Positions 46,901 through 58,403 of a DNA stretch of 64,000 nucleotides are shown here, piece by piece. Below the pieces are notes generated by a model. That model was given only the letters and a program-made list of their open reading frames with translations. It did no database searches and had not been told where the DNA came from. Numbering within the stretch: the stretch's first letter is position 1; each line of letters begins with the position of its first letter. This stretch comes from Spongilla lacustris. Taxonomy: Eukaryota > Porifera > Demospongiae > Spongillida > Spongillidae. A program made the position numbers and the translations under genes. The stretch is from NCBI GenBank assembly GCA_949361645.1, contig OX442416.1, positions 6,578,362 through 6,642,361 of the forward strand, given 5' to 3'.

Positions 46901-47014
46901 ACCTCTTACAAAGTTTTTTAGAAAAAAGATTCTGCCGCCAGCTGTGACGACACGAGTAATTAACGGGCTAATTAAATTCATAGCCTTACGCGCAACTGGT
47001 CCATTCAAAATAAA

Positions 47015-47236
47015 CACCTTGCAAGAGCGAAAAATAAGGTACATTCATCGTGGAGTTAGGAAAACTGTTGGTGTTCATAACGCAACCATACTGCTTTCAT
47101 CTATCGATACCGATCTATCTGGGCCGGCCTTCACCAAATGAATTTTACTGATGAAAGCGGTATGGTTGCGCTATGAACACCAACAGTTGTCCTAACTCCA
47201 CGATGAATATGCCTTATTTTTCGATCTTGCAAGGTG
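47015..47236. repeat. Inverted repeat, 87-base arms, 48-base loop
   Basis: 47015-47101 (starting CACCTTGCAAGAGCG) pairs with 47150-47236 with a few mismatches. It lies just outside the right end of the ISL2EU copy and is a separate inverted-repeat element or its solo hairpin. Confidence 0.8.
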
Positions 47237-48059
47237 TGACTTTTAGCTCTTGCGAGCCGGCACTCAAAATCAGGATTTCATGGTGGTTTTTCATTATGTT
47301 ATGACACAAGGTTTTTTGAGCTAAGAAGAACAATACTTTATAGAATTCTGAGACAATTTGAACATAATGCTTCATAATCACTCAACTCAGAAATGCCAGC
47401 TTGTCCAGACCACTTCATGCAGGTTCAAGTTGCAACCTTTCTTCTTCACATTAAAAAGGCAACCACCGCACCACTAGGCTTTTGCATTCAATTCAACAAT
47501 TAATACTTGCAGATCAACTTAAATATATGGCATCACTTGGAGTACATATGCTCTATACATGTAAAAAATACAATAGTACTGTGTGTAAATTCCTAAAAGT
47601 GTGAGTTGTGCAATTTGTTCTGCTCCAAAACATTAAAAGTTCTTGCAGCCAATAGTTTAACAAGATTGCGCTGTTGGGTGAAGTGTCGTAATGTAGTGGG
47701 GCAGCAAACTAAACGTAATTTGCTGATACCCTTTGATCCTCATCTGTCATGCTTTAAAAACGCTTCACCTACAGAAACTGAGCATATATATGTATCTATA
47801 TATACATGTATATGGGATAGTTTTTCGCAAAAACGTCCGATGCATGTTTTATTACATTATAAAATAATCGTGTTATACCGTTTGAATCGCTATATCGTCC
47901 GAACGGTAAACGCTATCGACGTCCTAATTTCATGACTTTATACTACACCATTGGTCTATATGCACATGTAAAATACATTTTGGTGCCTTGCACTTGCTCC
48001 GTGCCAACATTGCAACGTTCGATACCCCACCAGGTTCAAACCCAATATAACTTTCTGTA

Positions 48060-48304
48060 GGAGTAATCAAATCGCTTCAAATTCGGTTTTTTGGTAGAGA
48101 GGTCCTATACCTATCGATTTATTCTGTTCGTTACTTTGTATGCCATCCGTTACGGAGATACAACTGAACAAACTACGCGCACTTTTTCCCGCTCGATTCA
48201 TGCCAATGACTTGCGTCCAGTTCAATGTATGGGAGGCGGTGATTATATCAATAGCGCGTATTGAGCGGGAAAAAGTGCACGTAGCTTAACAGATGGCATG
48301 CATC
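48060..48304. mobile_element. Diverged relative of the outer arm of the giant inverted repeat
   Basis: Sequence at 48078-48205 (TCAAATTCGG, GAGGTCCTATACCTATCGAT, ATCCGTTACGG, TTTCCCGCTCGATTC) aligns with 108-232 in the left arm of the large foldback (same landmarks in order). Part of it is folded back at 48255-48304, where AGCGGGAAAAAGTGC is the complement of the earlier piece. This makes a small internal inverted repeat with about 50-base arms. Confidence 0.6.
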
Positions 48305-48432
48305 CCCTAATCATTACAAGTTGTTGGAGTACATGTACATGTCTTGGCTTTTCATAGGAGCTCCCTTCCCAGTTGTGTTCTAATTATGCGCTTCGTCTTG
48401 TGCGACACGCCTCCACATATCTGGAAAGCAGT

Positions 48433-48527
48433 ATTGGAGATACAATAATTATTCCTATATTTAGCAACATAAATGTAATGCCAGTGTACAAAGTGCTAAA
48501 TATAGGAATAATTATTGTATCTCCAAT
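48433..48527. repeat. Perfect 34-base inverted repeat
   Basis: 48433-48466 (starting ATTGGAGATACAATAATTAT) is the exact complement of 48494-48527, with a 27-base loop. Perfect pairing in decaying surroundings suggests a recent MITE. Confidence 0.85.
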
Positions 48528-49953
48528 CCCTTGTTCCCTTCCTTTTTACACCACCATTGCCTTCAAATTCTATATACATGTACCACTACCTTTCTCAGGG
48601 AGAATATTTTTCTTATTTCATTCATTTTTTGACTACTAGTATACTGCAAAACCCGCGTAGATACGTTTGTATGACAAAATCCAGCCGTTGTAATGCCATG
48701 TTTATTGCACAATGTATACATTTATGTTACATTTGCAGCTGTTCTACATCGAAACTTGCTTGCTAAGCTTTATGCACTGTTCGGTTCGATTCAACATTTG
48801 CACAAGCAGACGCTCGCTTTTGTTCAGGATCCGCATTGTACCAGACATAATGATTGTACCAAAATCGCGATCGGGAGGACTCTAATTCGTACTATTAATT
48901 TTGGCATTCCTCTCGTCGTTCTCTTTCGTTCCACGCATGAAAGCATTTTGACAATCGCGGTTAACTAAGCTGGCGGGCCAACATTACCATGGGAACGCTA
49001 GATTCTGCATATTACATAACGATGACGCAATCGGTTATATATCTGATACCTGAAGATTTTCGTCCAGGAAATTCTACACTCATTGGAATGATTGGCGCTC
49101 TTTGGAACAGTTCCTATCGCGAGTCACATGTATACTCACCCAGGACTTTGGACAAAATTGGGACTGGGAACGAAAAATACGAGCTTTTTTTGTTCTCTTA
49201 AAGCAAAGTGTTTGGCGACTTGAACAAAACATGTAAATGATCGTCCTTCCATTCCGGTTCGATAGCAACAGAGAGCTAAACTATCCGTTTCTAGGTTCGT
49301 GAGTGATACGCGGGTCGCGTTTTTGTAAATGATTTCATGATAAGGCACAAACCGTATATGGAACCTAACGCTCCGATATGCTCGGAGTTGGTTGGTGAAG
49401 CCTTTTTAAAGCATGGCAGATCAAAGGTAGCAGTAAACTACGTTTAGTTTGCTGCCCCATTACCACACCGCTTCACCCAACTGCTCAATCTTGTTCAACT
49501 ATTGGCTGCAAGAACTTTTGATATGGCATGGAGCAAAACAAATTGCAAAACTCGCTTTGCCTCATTGATGGAACTATAGAACAACCATATCTTTAGGAAT
49601 TTACGCACAGTACAATTGTATTTTTTACATGTATGGAGCATATGTACTCCAAGTGATGCCATATACATTGTATTTAGATTGATCTGCAAGTATATATATA
49701 TATTGTTTAATTGAAAGCAAAAAGCCTAGTGGTGTGATAGTTGCCTAGAAGAAAAGTTCCAATTTGTACCTCCATAAGGTGGTCTTGACAAGCTAGCATT
49801 TCTGACTTGAATGATTATGTTAAAATTGTGTCCGAATTCTATAGAGTAGTGTACTTCTAAGATCAGAAAAACGTTAGTGGAGCCAGATGATGTATTGTGT
49901 GCCATACAGTTGAACATAACGAAAAACCACCAGGAAATCCTGATTTTGAATTA

Positions 49954-50700
49954 ACCTTGACCACAGATTGTTTATTGATATTATGTTCTCTTGCAACAAA
50001 TAATAGTTGTAGCAAATCAATGGGACAAAGGACATTGTATAAAGACTTCGTCTATTGTTAAACAAACATTGTTGTTTGTTGGGAATGTCAAGGTAAATAA
50101 ACATGTGGAAATGCCCCCTACCCGGCACACTATACTCACATGCATATGGTTGTCAGATTGGTTTTACACGTACATGTAGTAATGAAAGGGAATGGTTGTT
50201 TGAGTTTGAGTCACGATATTATATAAGGAAATATTGAAGTTGTTCCTAATTAATGCACACCCATAAAGCTGTGGTTGTCATCACGTAAGAGATTGTGGCT
50301 GTTAAAGCATACATTTGGATTTGGAAACACCAGGCTCTCGATGGTAATAGGCTCGTTTCGGATCTAAACCTGTAACAGCGGAATAGCAGTAAATGAATAC
50401 AATTAAGCATGGCGGTTTTGACTGATATTCCAGACCAAGACTTAACGTTTGTGTTTTAAGCCCTGTACGTAGCGTTATGTAAAAATACAGTGTATACGAA
50501 TCGGTTCTATCCGAGTTTCTGAAGGCATGCAAAGGGATTGGGAAGCAGGGTTATTTCAACTTATTGATTACTTTTGTCACAAATTCATTACAGGGATGCG
50601 TACAAAAAGCTTTATATCATAAGTCTGTGGAACAAACACCAAGGCACAGTTTAATCACTTCATCGTATTTAGGACAATTCAGGTTTGGAGCAAGTGTGTA
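49954..50700. other. Gene-free spacer
   Basis: Nothing coding is supported in this stretch of unique AT-rich DNA. Confidence 0.4.
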
Positions 50701-50734
50701 AACTACTTTCAAAACAGGTACCACTGTGTAAAAA

Positions 50735-50870
50735 GGGTTGTTATACACATCGTTATAACATTGTTATACACGCTGTTATACATAATATGTTATACACATT
50801 GTGTATAACTGTGTATAACGGCAATGGTCTTACCCATCTGTTATACGCATTGTGTATAACAATATAGCCT
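50735..50870. repeat. Cluster of GTTATACAC / GTGTATAAC motifs
   Basis: The 8-9 base motif TTATACAC or its complement appears about ten times in 135 bases in both orientations. Similar clusters are at 52905-52990 and 61555-61690. Such short, mixed-orientation arrays resemble subterminal transposase-binding repeats. Confidence 0.7.
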
Positions 50871-51179
50871 TACAATTAATTGATTTTTAAAACCCACACG
50901 TGCGCTATGTCAAGATTAAAGCGGATTGGAAAAGCTACGTATGTTATTACTCTTTTACCTATCAGCTTGGTGCTCAATCGTGCATTACTGCATGGTTTTT
51001 CCAAGTCAAGAAGTATAAATACTAGTATGTATGTGAGCAATTTTGTATCTTGTTTCCAGTTGCTGAGTAGCGTAAGTGTATCTAATTACGGAAGCCCATA
51101 GAGTTTAGTGTACATGTAAGTTTAAAGAGTTTTGGTCTGCGCATCTTTTGAATATACACCTGTGACCTATTTTGTTGTA

Positions 51180-52800
51180 TTGCAGGTATGTGTCTTCACC
51201 TTTTTGTGCATGGTGTGCAGCATTTAGAATATCGCACAGGTTGTTTGAAGTCAAGTGTTGCCTTTCTTACCACTATGGTGTCTTTAGAGTGCATGGTGCT
51301 TGTGACGTCTTTGCAATTTGTGGTAAGTTCAATGTGTGATGCTTTGTGTGTGGTGTGTAACATTAGGATACCACACAGGTTCTGTGCAGGTGTGTACTGT
51401 TCAGGTTGTGTAGCGTGCAGGAGTGTGTATTGTGCAGGTGTGTATACTGTGCAGGTGTGTGTACTGTGTAGGTGTGTGTACTGTGCATGCATGTGTGTGT
51501 ACTGGGTGTAGGTGTGTATTCTGGAGGTGTGTGTACTGTGGAGGTGTATGTACTGTGTAGGTGTGTGTACTGTGTAGGCATGTGTGTGTACTGGGTGTAG
51601 GTGTGTACTCTGGAGGAGAGTGTACTGTGTAGGCATGTGTACTGTGTAGGTGTGTGTACTGTGTAGGCATGTGTACTGTGCATGCATGTGTGTATACTGT
51701 GCTTGTGTGTGTACTGTGCAGATGTGTGTACTGTGTAGGTGTGTGTACTGTGTAGGCATGTGTACTGTGCATGCATGTGTGTGTACTGGGTGTAGGTGTG
51801 TATTCTGGAGGTGTGTGTACTGTGTAGGTGTGTGTACTGTGCAGGTGTGTGTACTGTGTAGGCGTGTGTACTGTGCAGGTGTGTGTACTGTGCAGGTGTG
51901 TGTACTGTGCACGTGTGTGTCTTGTGCAGGTGTGTACTTTTCAGGTGTGTACTGTGTAGGTGTGGAAGCCAAGTGTTGTCTTTCTTACAGGATGTCTACC
52001 ATGGTGTCCTTAGAGTGCATGGTCATGGTTCTTTTGATGGTAAGTTAAATGGGTGAGCACTGCTTTGTGTATGATGTGCGACATTTAGAAAGTTGTCTGA
52101 AGCCAAGTGATATCTTTCTTACAGGATGCCTAGTATAATGCCTCCAGGAGTGGGTAATGTTTGCTTTGTGTATGGTGTGCAACATTTACAATATCAATTC
52201 ACATAGGTTGAAGCCAAGTGTTGCCTTTCTTACAGGAGGTTTTAGATTGCATGGTGCTTGTGACGTCTTTGACGATGTGTGGTAAATTTAATGGATGGTG
52301 CTTTGTGCATTGTGTGCAATATTTGGAATATCACACAGGTTGAAGCCAAGTGTTGCATGATGTCTGCCATGGTGTCTTTTGAGTGCATGGGTCTTTTTGA
52401 CATCTTGCTGTTGCAAGGTTAGTTCAATGGGCACTGCTCGGCTGTATGATGTGTATTAGATTATTACACAGGTTCTGAGAGGTCATGTTGCCTCCCTAAC
52501 AAGACCACTATGGTGTATTATAAGAGTGCCTGGTGTTCCGATTTTGCTGCAATGTGCTGGTTAGTTTACTAGTACTGTTCTGTGTGTATGGTGTCAGGTT
52601 GTTTGCCAACAGGAGGTGGCCTGTGCATTTTCTTTTCACACTGGACAAGAGAGCAGATGTGCCCTCCACCAAGAAGTAACTTTAATGCTGGTTCGTTTAC
52701 TGGTACTGTTCTGTGTGTATGGTGTCAATTTGTTTGTCAACAGGAGGTGGGTGCATTTCTCCACATACTGGACAAGAGAGCAAATGTTCCCTCTACCAAG
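51180..52800 (+). repeat. Decayed tandem repeat of about 110-130 bases with splice-like borders
   Basis: Units near 51254, 51962, 52085, 52210, 52330, 52470 and 52580 share GAAGCCAAGTGTTGCCTTTC, then TTACAG, then an ATGGTGTC-TTAGAGTGCATGGT core of about 50 bases, then GGTAAGTTCAATGG. Each core is thus bordered by an acceptor-like and a donor-like site. Whether it is a duplicated mini-exon or just a satellite is open. The cores do not encode a conserved peptide that I can see. Confidence 0.6.
51400..51965. repeat. 17-base minisatellite GTGTGTACTGTGCAGGT
   Basis: About thirty units with GCAGG/GTAGG alternation are inserted into the larger repeat. They explain the long His/Thr-rich minus-strand and Cys/Val-rich plus-strand frames here, which are not genes. 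Confidence 0.9.
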
Positions 52801-52904
52801 AACTTAACTACATCATGCGTGGACTTTTGTATAATCTTATTAATCAAAAGTTGTGGTTTCCATAATTTTGTTGCTTGGAAACGTGGATTATGAATATCGC
52901 AAGT

Positions 52905-52990
52905 GCGTTATACTGCGTTGTTATACACAGGTATACTGAATGTTATACATCTGTTATACACGGTGTTATACTTCCATTGTTATACATATG
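52905..52990. repeat. Second GTTATACAC cluster
   Basis: About six copies of TTATACA occur, mostly in plus orientation. With the cluster at 50735 it brackets the 51.2-52.8 kb repeat block. Confidence 0.65.
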
Positions 52991-52999
52991 GAGAAATGG

Positions 53000-53429
53000 C
53001 CCATACATAGGCGGTCATCATGCTTTTATTTTTAAATTGAATTTTAAACACATTTATAATTTAGTATAAATCGGTCTGATTGTGAATCTGTGTTTTATAT
53101 AATTATGAAATGAACCATTCGTGTAGTAAAATCAAGACAAAAAATTAATTTCTACCGCGCATAATTTATTCATAAACAATATGTCATAACGTAATACCTT
53201 GCGTCATCTGGGATTAAGTTACAGTTATTGCGTACGTTGCAACTAGTTAACTGTTAATTGCAGATGAATTATTAATGATAATACACAATCGTAGCTTTGG
53301 AGATGTGGAGGCAGCAATAAACGGATTGCCCTGCATGATTTCAACTTCTGAGATTCAAGTGTTTTGGTGAGTATACTGTGTGAATTTAGTATGTGCAGAA
53401 CAGGCATATATTCGATGCAGTGAAGGGGG
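53000..53429. other. Gene-free spacer
   Basis: AT-rich unique DNA. No gene supported. Confidence 0.4.
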
Positions 53430-54625
53430 AGGATATATGGCCTTCTCCCTATACTAGTACTGTATGGAATTCTCCCTGTACTGTTGGCCTTCTCCCGGAC
53501 CGTTAATTGCCCGTCTCCTTATACTGTTGGTCTTCTTCCTGTAGTGTTAGACTGGTGGCCTTCTCGCTATACTGTTGGCCTGCTCCCTATACTGTTGGCC
53601 TTCTCGCTATACAGTTGGCCTTCTCCCTATACTGTTGGCCTTCTCGCTATACTGTTGGCCTTCTCGCTATACAGTTGGCCTTCTCCCTATACTGTTGGCC
53701 TTCTCCCTATACAGTTGGCCTTCTCCCTATACAGTTGGCCTTCTCCCTATATACAGTTGGCCTTCTCCCTATACTGTTGGCCCTTCTCCCTATACATTGG
53801 CCTTCTCCCTATACATTGGCCTTCTCCCTATACTGTTAGCCTTCTCCCTATACATTGGCCTTCTCCCTATACTGTTAGCCTTCTCCCTATATACTCTTGG
53901 CCTTCTCCCTATACTGTTGGCCTTCTCCCTATACTGTTGGCCTTCTCCCTGTACTGTTGGCCTTCTTCCTATGCTGGTGGCCTTCTCTTTATAATAAGCT
54001 GCGCTTATACTGTTGGCCTTCTCCCTATACTGTTGGCCTTCTCCCTATACAGTTGGCCTTCTCCCTATACAGTTGGCCTTCTCCCTATATACAGTTGGCC
54101 TTCTCCCTATACTGTTGGCCCTTCTCCCTATACATTGGCCTTCTCCCTATACATTGGCCTTCTCCCTATACTGTTAGCCTTCTCCCTATACATTGGCCTT
54201 CTCCCTATACTGTTAGCCTTCTCCCTATATACTCTTGGCCTTCTCCCTATACTGTTGGCCTTCTCCCTATACTGTTGGCCTTCTCCCTGTACTGTTGGCC
54301 TTCTTCCTATGCTGGTGGCCTTCTCTTTATAATAAGCTGCGCTTATACTGTTGGCCTTCTCCCTATACTGTTGGCCTTCTCTCTATACTGTTGGCCTTCT
54401 CCCTATACTGTTGGCCTGCTCCCTATATACTCTTGGCCTTCTCCCTATACTGTTGACCCTTCTCCCTATATGGTTGACCTTATCCCTATACAGTTGGCCG
54501 TCTCCCTATGCTGTTGGCTTTCTCCCTATACTGTTGACTTTCTACCTACATGTGTACTGTCGACCTTATCCCTATACTATTTCCTATACAGTTGGCCTTC
54601 TCCCTATACTATTGGCTTTCTCCCT
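53430..54625. repeat. 20-base minisatellite TTGGCCTTCTCCCTATACTG with 338-base higher order
   Basis: About 55 units of 17-22 bases run through this stretch. A variant block containing ATAATAAGCTGCGCTTATAC at 53991 recurs at 54329, showing a 338-base higher-order duplication. The open frame of up to 282 codons (53484-54332, LLPILLAFSLY repeats) is a by-product of the unit length. Confidence 0.92.
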
Positions 54626-54970
54626 ATATGAACCACTGAGCATTGTCCATTTGTGTAGCATCTCTGTCCCTTTGTTTACCATGTGTATAGCTGACCTGTG
54701 GGACACACACACCACACACGTGCATGGACACTTCCAGCAAGTCACGCATGCTCAGTTACAGTGTGGACACTCAATGTAGTAGCTCTACTGGTGGCGATGC
54801 ACATATTCACAAGTGTCTCCATCATGTGCACACTACACACGCTGATGTAGAGCTGTGTATTGTGTGCTTCAAACATGGGCACACACACCAATGATGTCCA
54901 CACATATACCTGTACACAGTGGTACTTACATGTACATCCATATACATCAGATATAAATAATAATAATTGG

Positions 54971-55006
54971 ACACAAACACACACGCACACACGCACACAC
55001 ACACAC

Positions 55007-55039
<33 letters not shown>

Positions 55040-55100
55040 CACACACACACACACATACACACACACACATACACACCACAGACACACACACACACACACA
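54971..55100. repeat. (CA)n microsatellite with variants
   Basis: An almost pure ACACAC run with ACGC and ACAT interruptions. All frames over it (HTHTHT or CVCVCV) are artefacts. Confidence 0.95.
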
Positions 55101-55109
55101 GATTGCTGT

Positions 55110-56236
55110 ACAACCACAACAAGACACAACAATCTACCAGGAGAGAGCTACCATACTACTGGAGGAGCAGAGGATCAATGAAGACCTACTAACTGCAGTA
55201 CTACAAACCAAAGTATTTACTGGTCTGGCTACTTCCCCAGTCCTTTGAACACAGTGACGACAGATAACAGGTGTGTGAATGGCTGTTTGGGGGCTATTGT
55301 GATGGTGATTACATGCACTAGAGTACGCATAGTATTTTTGGACATGCTAATTTTTCTTTGCATGCATTGGTGTTGAGAACACTTCCTCACTCCCCTGGAG
55401 GGGTGTTGGTGGTGTCATTGGATCACCTCTCCAAATCCCCCAGAAAGGGGGGAGGTATCCTTTGTACACATACAATGCATCACTTGGGTGACGGCTCCAT
55501 CAGAAGTCTTTGAACATGCATGTTAAAGTACTTCTGTTTAAGGGCCTGGAGAGGTACATTAACTTGTACATGTACTCTTTGTTACTACATGTCTATCTTT
55601 ATAGACACCATCTACTGTTACATAATCCTGTACCTAGTATATGTACCCAGGACTAATTTCAAAAATGGTCTCATCTGGTGGCTACCAGATACAGGTATAA
55701 ACCCTAACCCTGACTACCTACACAAAAGTTCTGTTTAATTTAATATTACTACATTTGCATATGAGGCTGTGCTTTAAAAGGCTACCATGCCGCTATATTC
55801 ATTTGAGTTGCATGCAACATGTTACCTACATGTACGTGTGGTAACCTTAACCCTTCTATACATGTATGTAGCCAAGTCATCGTATGCCCTTCATGCAACT
55901 TTTTTGGCTGTAGGTCACTACATGTACATGCAGTGGTACTTCAAAGATAGGTAGTGATTTTAGTGGTTACCTAAGTTTTGCAAAGCAACCACATCCATTG
56001 TGTGGACAAGGAAACCACAAGCCAGCCTTAAGCTGGTTTTGGCCCCTACTGGCCTAACAAGGGATAATGGTTCTGGGGCTATGCCAAAGCTTCATACATG
56101 TAGGTTGGCCCATGCCCATTTAGTGTTTGCATTAGTTATCACAAATAGAATAACCTTATGGGCCCACTTCGTACATACATATATGGACACACCTCCCTTG
56201 ACAACTTACATGTACATGTACATGTTATACATGTAT
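55110..56236. other. Mostly gene-free; one weak candidate exon
   Basis: The stretch 55105-55248 reads YQERATILLEEQRINEDLLT in plus frame with coding-like composition, but no family or splice context supports it. The rest is simple-motif-rich unique DNA. Confidence 0.35.
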
Positions 56237-56465
56237 ACTATACTGTTGGTCAGTTGGCCTTCTCCCTATACAGTTGGCCTTCTCCCTATATAGGTAGCCT
56301 TCTCTCTATACTGTTGGCCTTCTCCCTATACAGTTGGCCTTCTCCCTATACAGTTGGCCTTCTCCCTATACTGTTGGCCTTCTCTCTATACAGTTGGCCT
56401 TCTCCCTATACAGTTGGCCTTCTCCCTATAGGTGGCCTTCTCCCTATATTGTTGGCCTTCCCTAA
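56237..56465. repeat. Second locus of the 20-base TTGGCCTTCTCCCTATAC minisatellite
   Basis: About ten units of the same repeat as 53430-54625, 1.6 kb away and in the same orientation, indicate segmental duplication or insertion of array DNA. Confidence 0.9.
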
Positions 56466-56894
56466 AGGTTTTCATTTTTAGTGTGCACGGCATTCCATGT
56501 AGTACCTTGCTCTCATTACTGTCAACAGTAAGGCTCTCAACTGTAGTACTCCAAGCCTAGCTGGCAACAAGTAGACAGGCAATAGAATAACCCTGGGGCT
56601 CATCAAAAATGTACATACATGTATGGACACAAGTAGTAGTGCTGCACATCTGTTAACATACTATGAACTTCCAGGACACAGCTTTTCCCTAGGACAACCA
56701 GCAAAACCAGGCCTAGGGGTTGTATTTGCACAAAGATGCATGGCATTGTGCATGAGATTATTCACTGTATGTACATGTACAGACCTAGACCTTTTATCAG
56801 CACAGTCTGGCCACACAACAAAATTCATAACATTGGGCCTTTGTTACTTTGTACAAACATCGAAATAAGATAGGATCAGCAGGTGTTTATGTAC

Positions 56895-56910
56895 ACACAC
56901 ACATACATGT

Positions 56911-56979
<69 letters not shown>

Positions 56980-56994
56980 CACGCACACACACAT

Positions 56995-57034
<40 letters not shown>
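56895..57034. repeat. (CA)n microsatellite
   Basis: About 65 dinucleotide units with a few GC and TG interruptions. Confidence 0.95.
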
Positions 57035-57036
<2 letters not shown>

Positions 57037-57424
57037 CAGCTGAACGTGGGGGAGGAGGAGGCAGGAATAGGCAACATCTGCCAGTATCACTTACGGTTTC
57101 CAGTCATGCATTTGCTACAGATGTTACGTGTACAAGAAGCACACCATTACATGCAAGTACTTCCTATAATACCAGGGATTTACCGTACCTACCCCCTGGT
57201 GTACACGTGGCATGTCACTTTGTTTTGTCAATTAATCCAGGGTTCACAAACATGCCATTTAACTGTACATATGAAGGGAAGACTTCCTACAATAATACTG
57301 CAGCAATGGAAGTAGAACATCATAACACAAACTTTCATGAATCCCTCAATTGTATTTAGCCAGTCAGACACTCAATGTTTTGGCATATACAAAGTGCCAC
57401 CACAACCTGTACAAAAAAACCCAA

Positions 57425-57590
57425 ATAATACTTTCTCTTTTCCTCCTCCATTCAATTTCCTTACCTCCCCTTCCATCTCCCTCCCTCCTCATCCCGTCAA
57501 TTTTCCTACCTCCCCCTCCCTCCCATCACTCTCACTCCTCTCTCCTTTCCTCCCCTTATCTCCATTCACCCCGCTGGCCCTGGCTCTCAT
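57425..57590. repeat. Polypyrimidine tract
   Basis: A TC-rich plus-strand stretch (CTCCCCCTCCCTCCC type) of about 165 bases. It could adopt triplex DNA. Not coding. Confidence 0.7.
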
Positions 57591-57659
57591 CTTATAGCGC
57601 ATGTCAAATGAAGTACTATCAGACTGAAAGGATTGTGTATGAAAGGAAAAAGGTAAGCT

Positions 57660-58380
57660 AGCTGGGTTTGTTTTTAAAAAACAAAATAAAACTGAATAAT
57701 ACCATGCTTTCCAGTGTTGTAAAGTGGTTTTAAGAAGACATTTATATTGGGTTGAAGAAAAGGACGTAAGTTAACCTGTTCTCTTCTACAGTATGCAATA
57801 TGTGTGTTCAGGTGTATTCTAGTAATCACTGCATTTTTATTTCAGGGAGTTCAAGTGTCAGCTTAAATTGATTTTTTTTACATACAACGCTCACTAGCTG
57901 CAGGAACAAATCAGAAGGAACAGTGCATGTGCATGGATGTCACTATGGATGTAATGTAGCGTTACTGTTGTGTTAATTTTACTGCAGGTGTCACAACAAA
58001 GCACTGTTGTACATGTACATGTGATCATGTTTCAAAAGATTTAAGATTCGACCACATGCAATGGCGTCCTAGGCTGGTTTGTTTCTCAGACACTCGATAC
58101 CTCAGGATGCACTCGGATAGCTCACAACATCAACAACCATTCATTCATTATACTGAATCATACACGTAATCACATGCACACACATCCTATATATGTCTAA
58201 TCACTGAATGTTTCCGGACATCACAGTTCCTCCCCATTTCACACTGGTGACAGACCACCATCCCTTGTTGTCCATTCTCAACCCTGAAAAGGGATTACCA
58301 GCAGTGACAGCAGCACGGTTGCATTGGTATATGCGGTAGGCTAGCCCTGTCTTGATATCAGGTACAAGAGTACCACTCAG
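57660..58380. other. Gene-free spacer
   Basis: No feature is supported apart from a donor-like GTAAGC at 57653 after a short open stretch. Confidence 0.35.
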
Positions 58381-58403
58381 CACACAAATGCTGATGCACT
58401 TTC

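Larger units (their letters stand above)
42633..46975. mobile_element. ISL2EU-type DNA transposon with TIRs and AT target duplication
   Basis: The left end TTAATTAGTG-TTAATTAC followed by a CGTCAC-GGCTGGCGGC part (42633-42673) matches the right end read on the other strand (about 46935-46975: TTAATTAGCCCG-TTAATTAC, CGTCAC-AGCTGGCGGC). AT at 42631-42632 and at 46976-46977 forms a two-base target duplication. Inside are a SWIM-YqaJ nuclease gene on the plus strand and a THAP/DDE transposase gene on the minus strand, tail to tail. ISL2EU elements are known for an IS5-like transposase plus a YqaJ-type nuclease and 2-base duplications, so the assignment is strong. The 4343-base copy has stops and frameshifts in both genes. 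Confidence 0.8.
47264..49953. mobile_element. 2.7 kb long-inverted-repeat element
   Basis: Arms of about 500 bases pair 47264-47770 with 49425-49953, including AAAATCAGGATTTC, GGAGTACATATGCTC and GCAGCCAATAGTT. They have diverged by several indels. The core (47771-49424) contains no recognised transposase, and short plus-strand frames of 91 and 70 codons at 48693-49201 match no family I know. A hairpin (48433-48527) and a piece related to the giant inverted repeat (48060-48304) lie inside. Confidence 0.75.

Noticed and set aside
51196..51972. A 258-codon minus-strand His/Thr-rich frame and matching Cys/Val-rich plus-strand frames
   Set aside because: They follow a 17-base minisatellite of GTGTGTACTGTGCAGGT. 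Composition and multiple overlapping open frames are typical of simple repeats.
53484..54332. A 282-codon plus-strand frame with LLPILLAFSLY repeats, resembling a membrane protein
   Set aside because: It is created by a 20-base minisatellite. All three frames stay open over long parts, and no start context, homology or non-repetitive part exists.
54742..55127. CVCVCV and HTHTHT reading frames, also at 56844-57359
   Set aside because: These are translations of (CA)n microsatellites.
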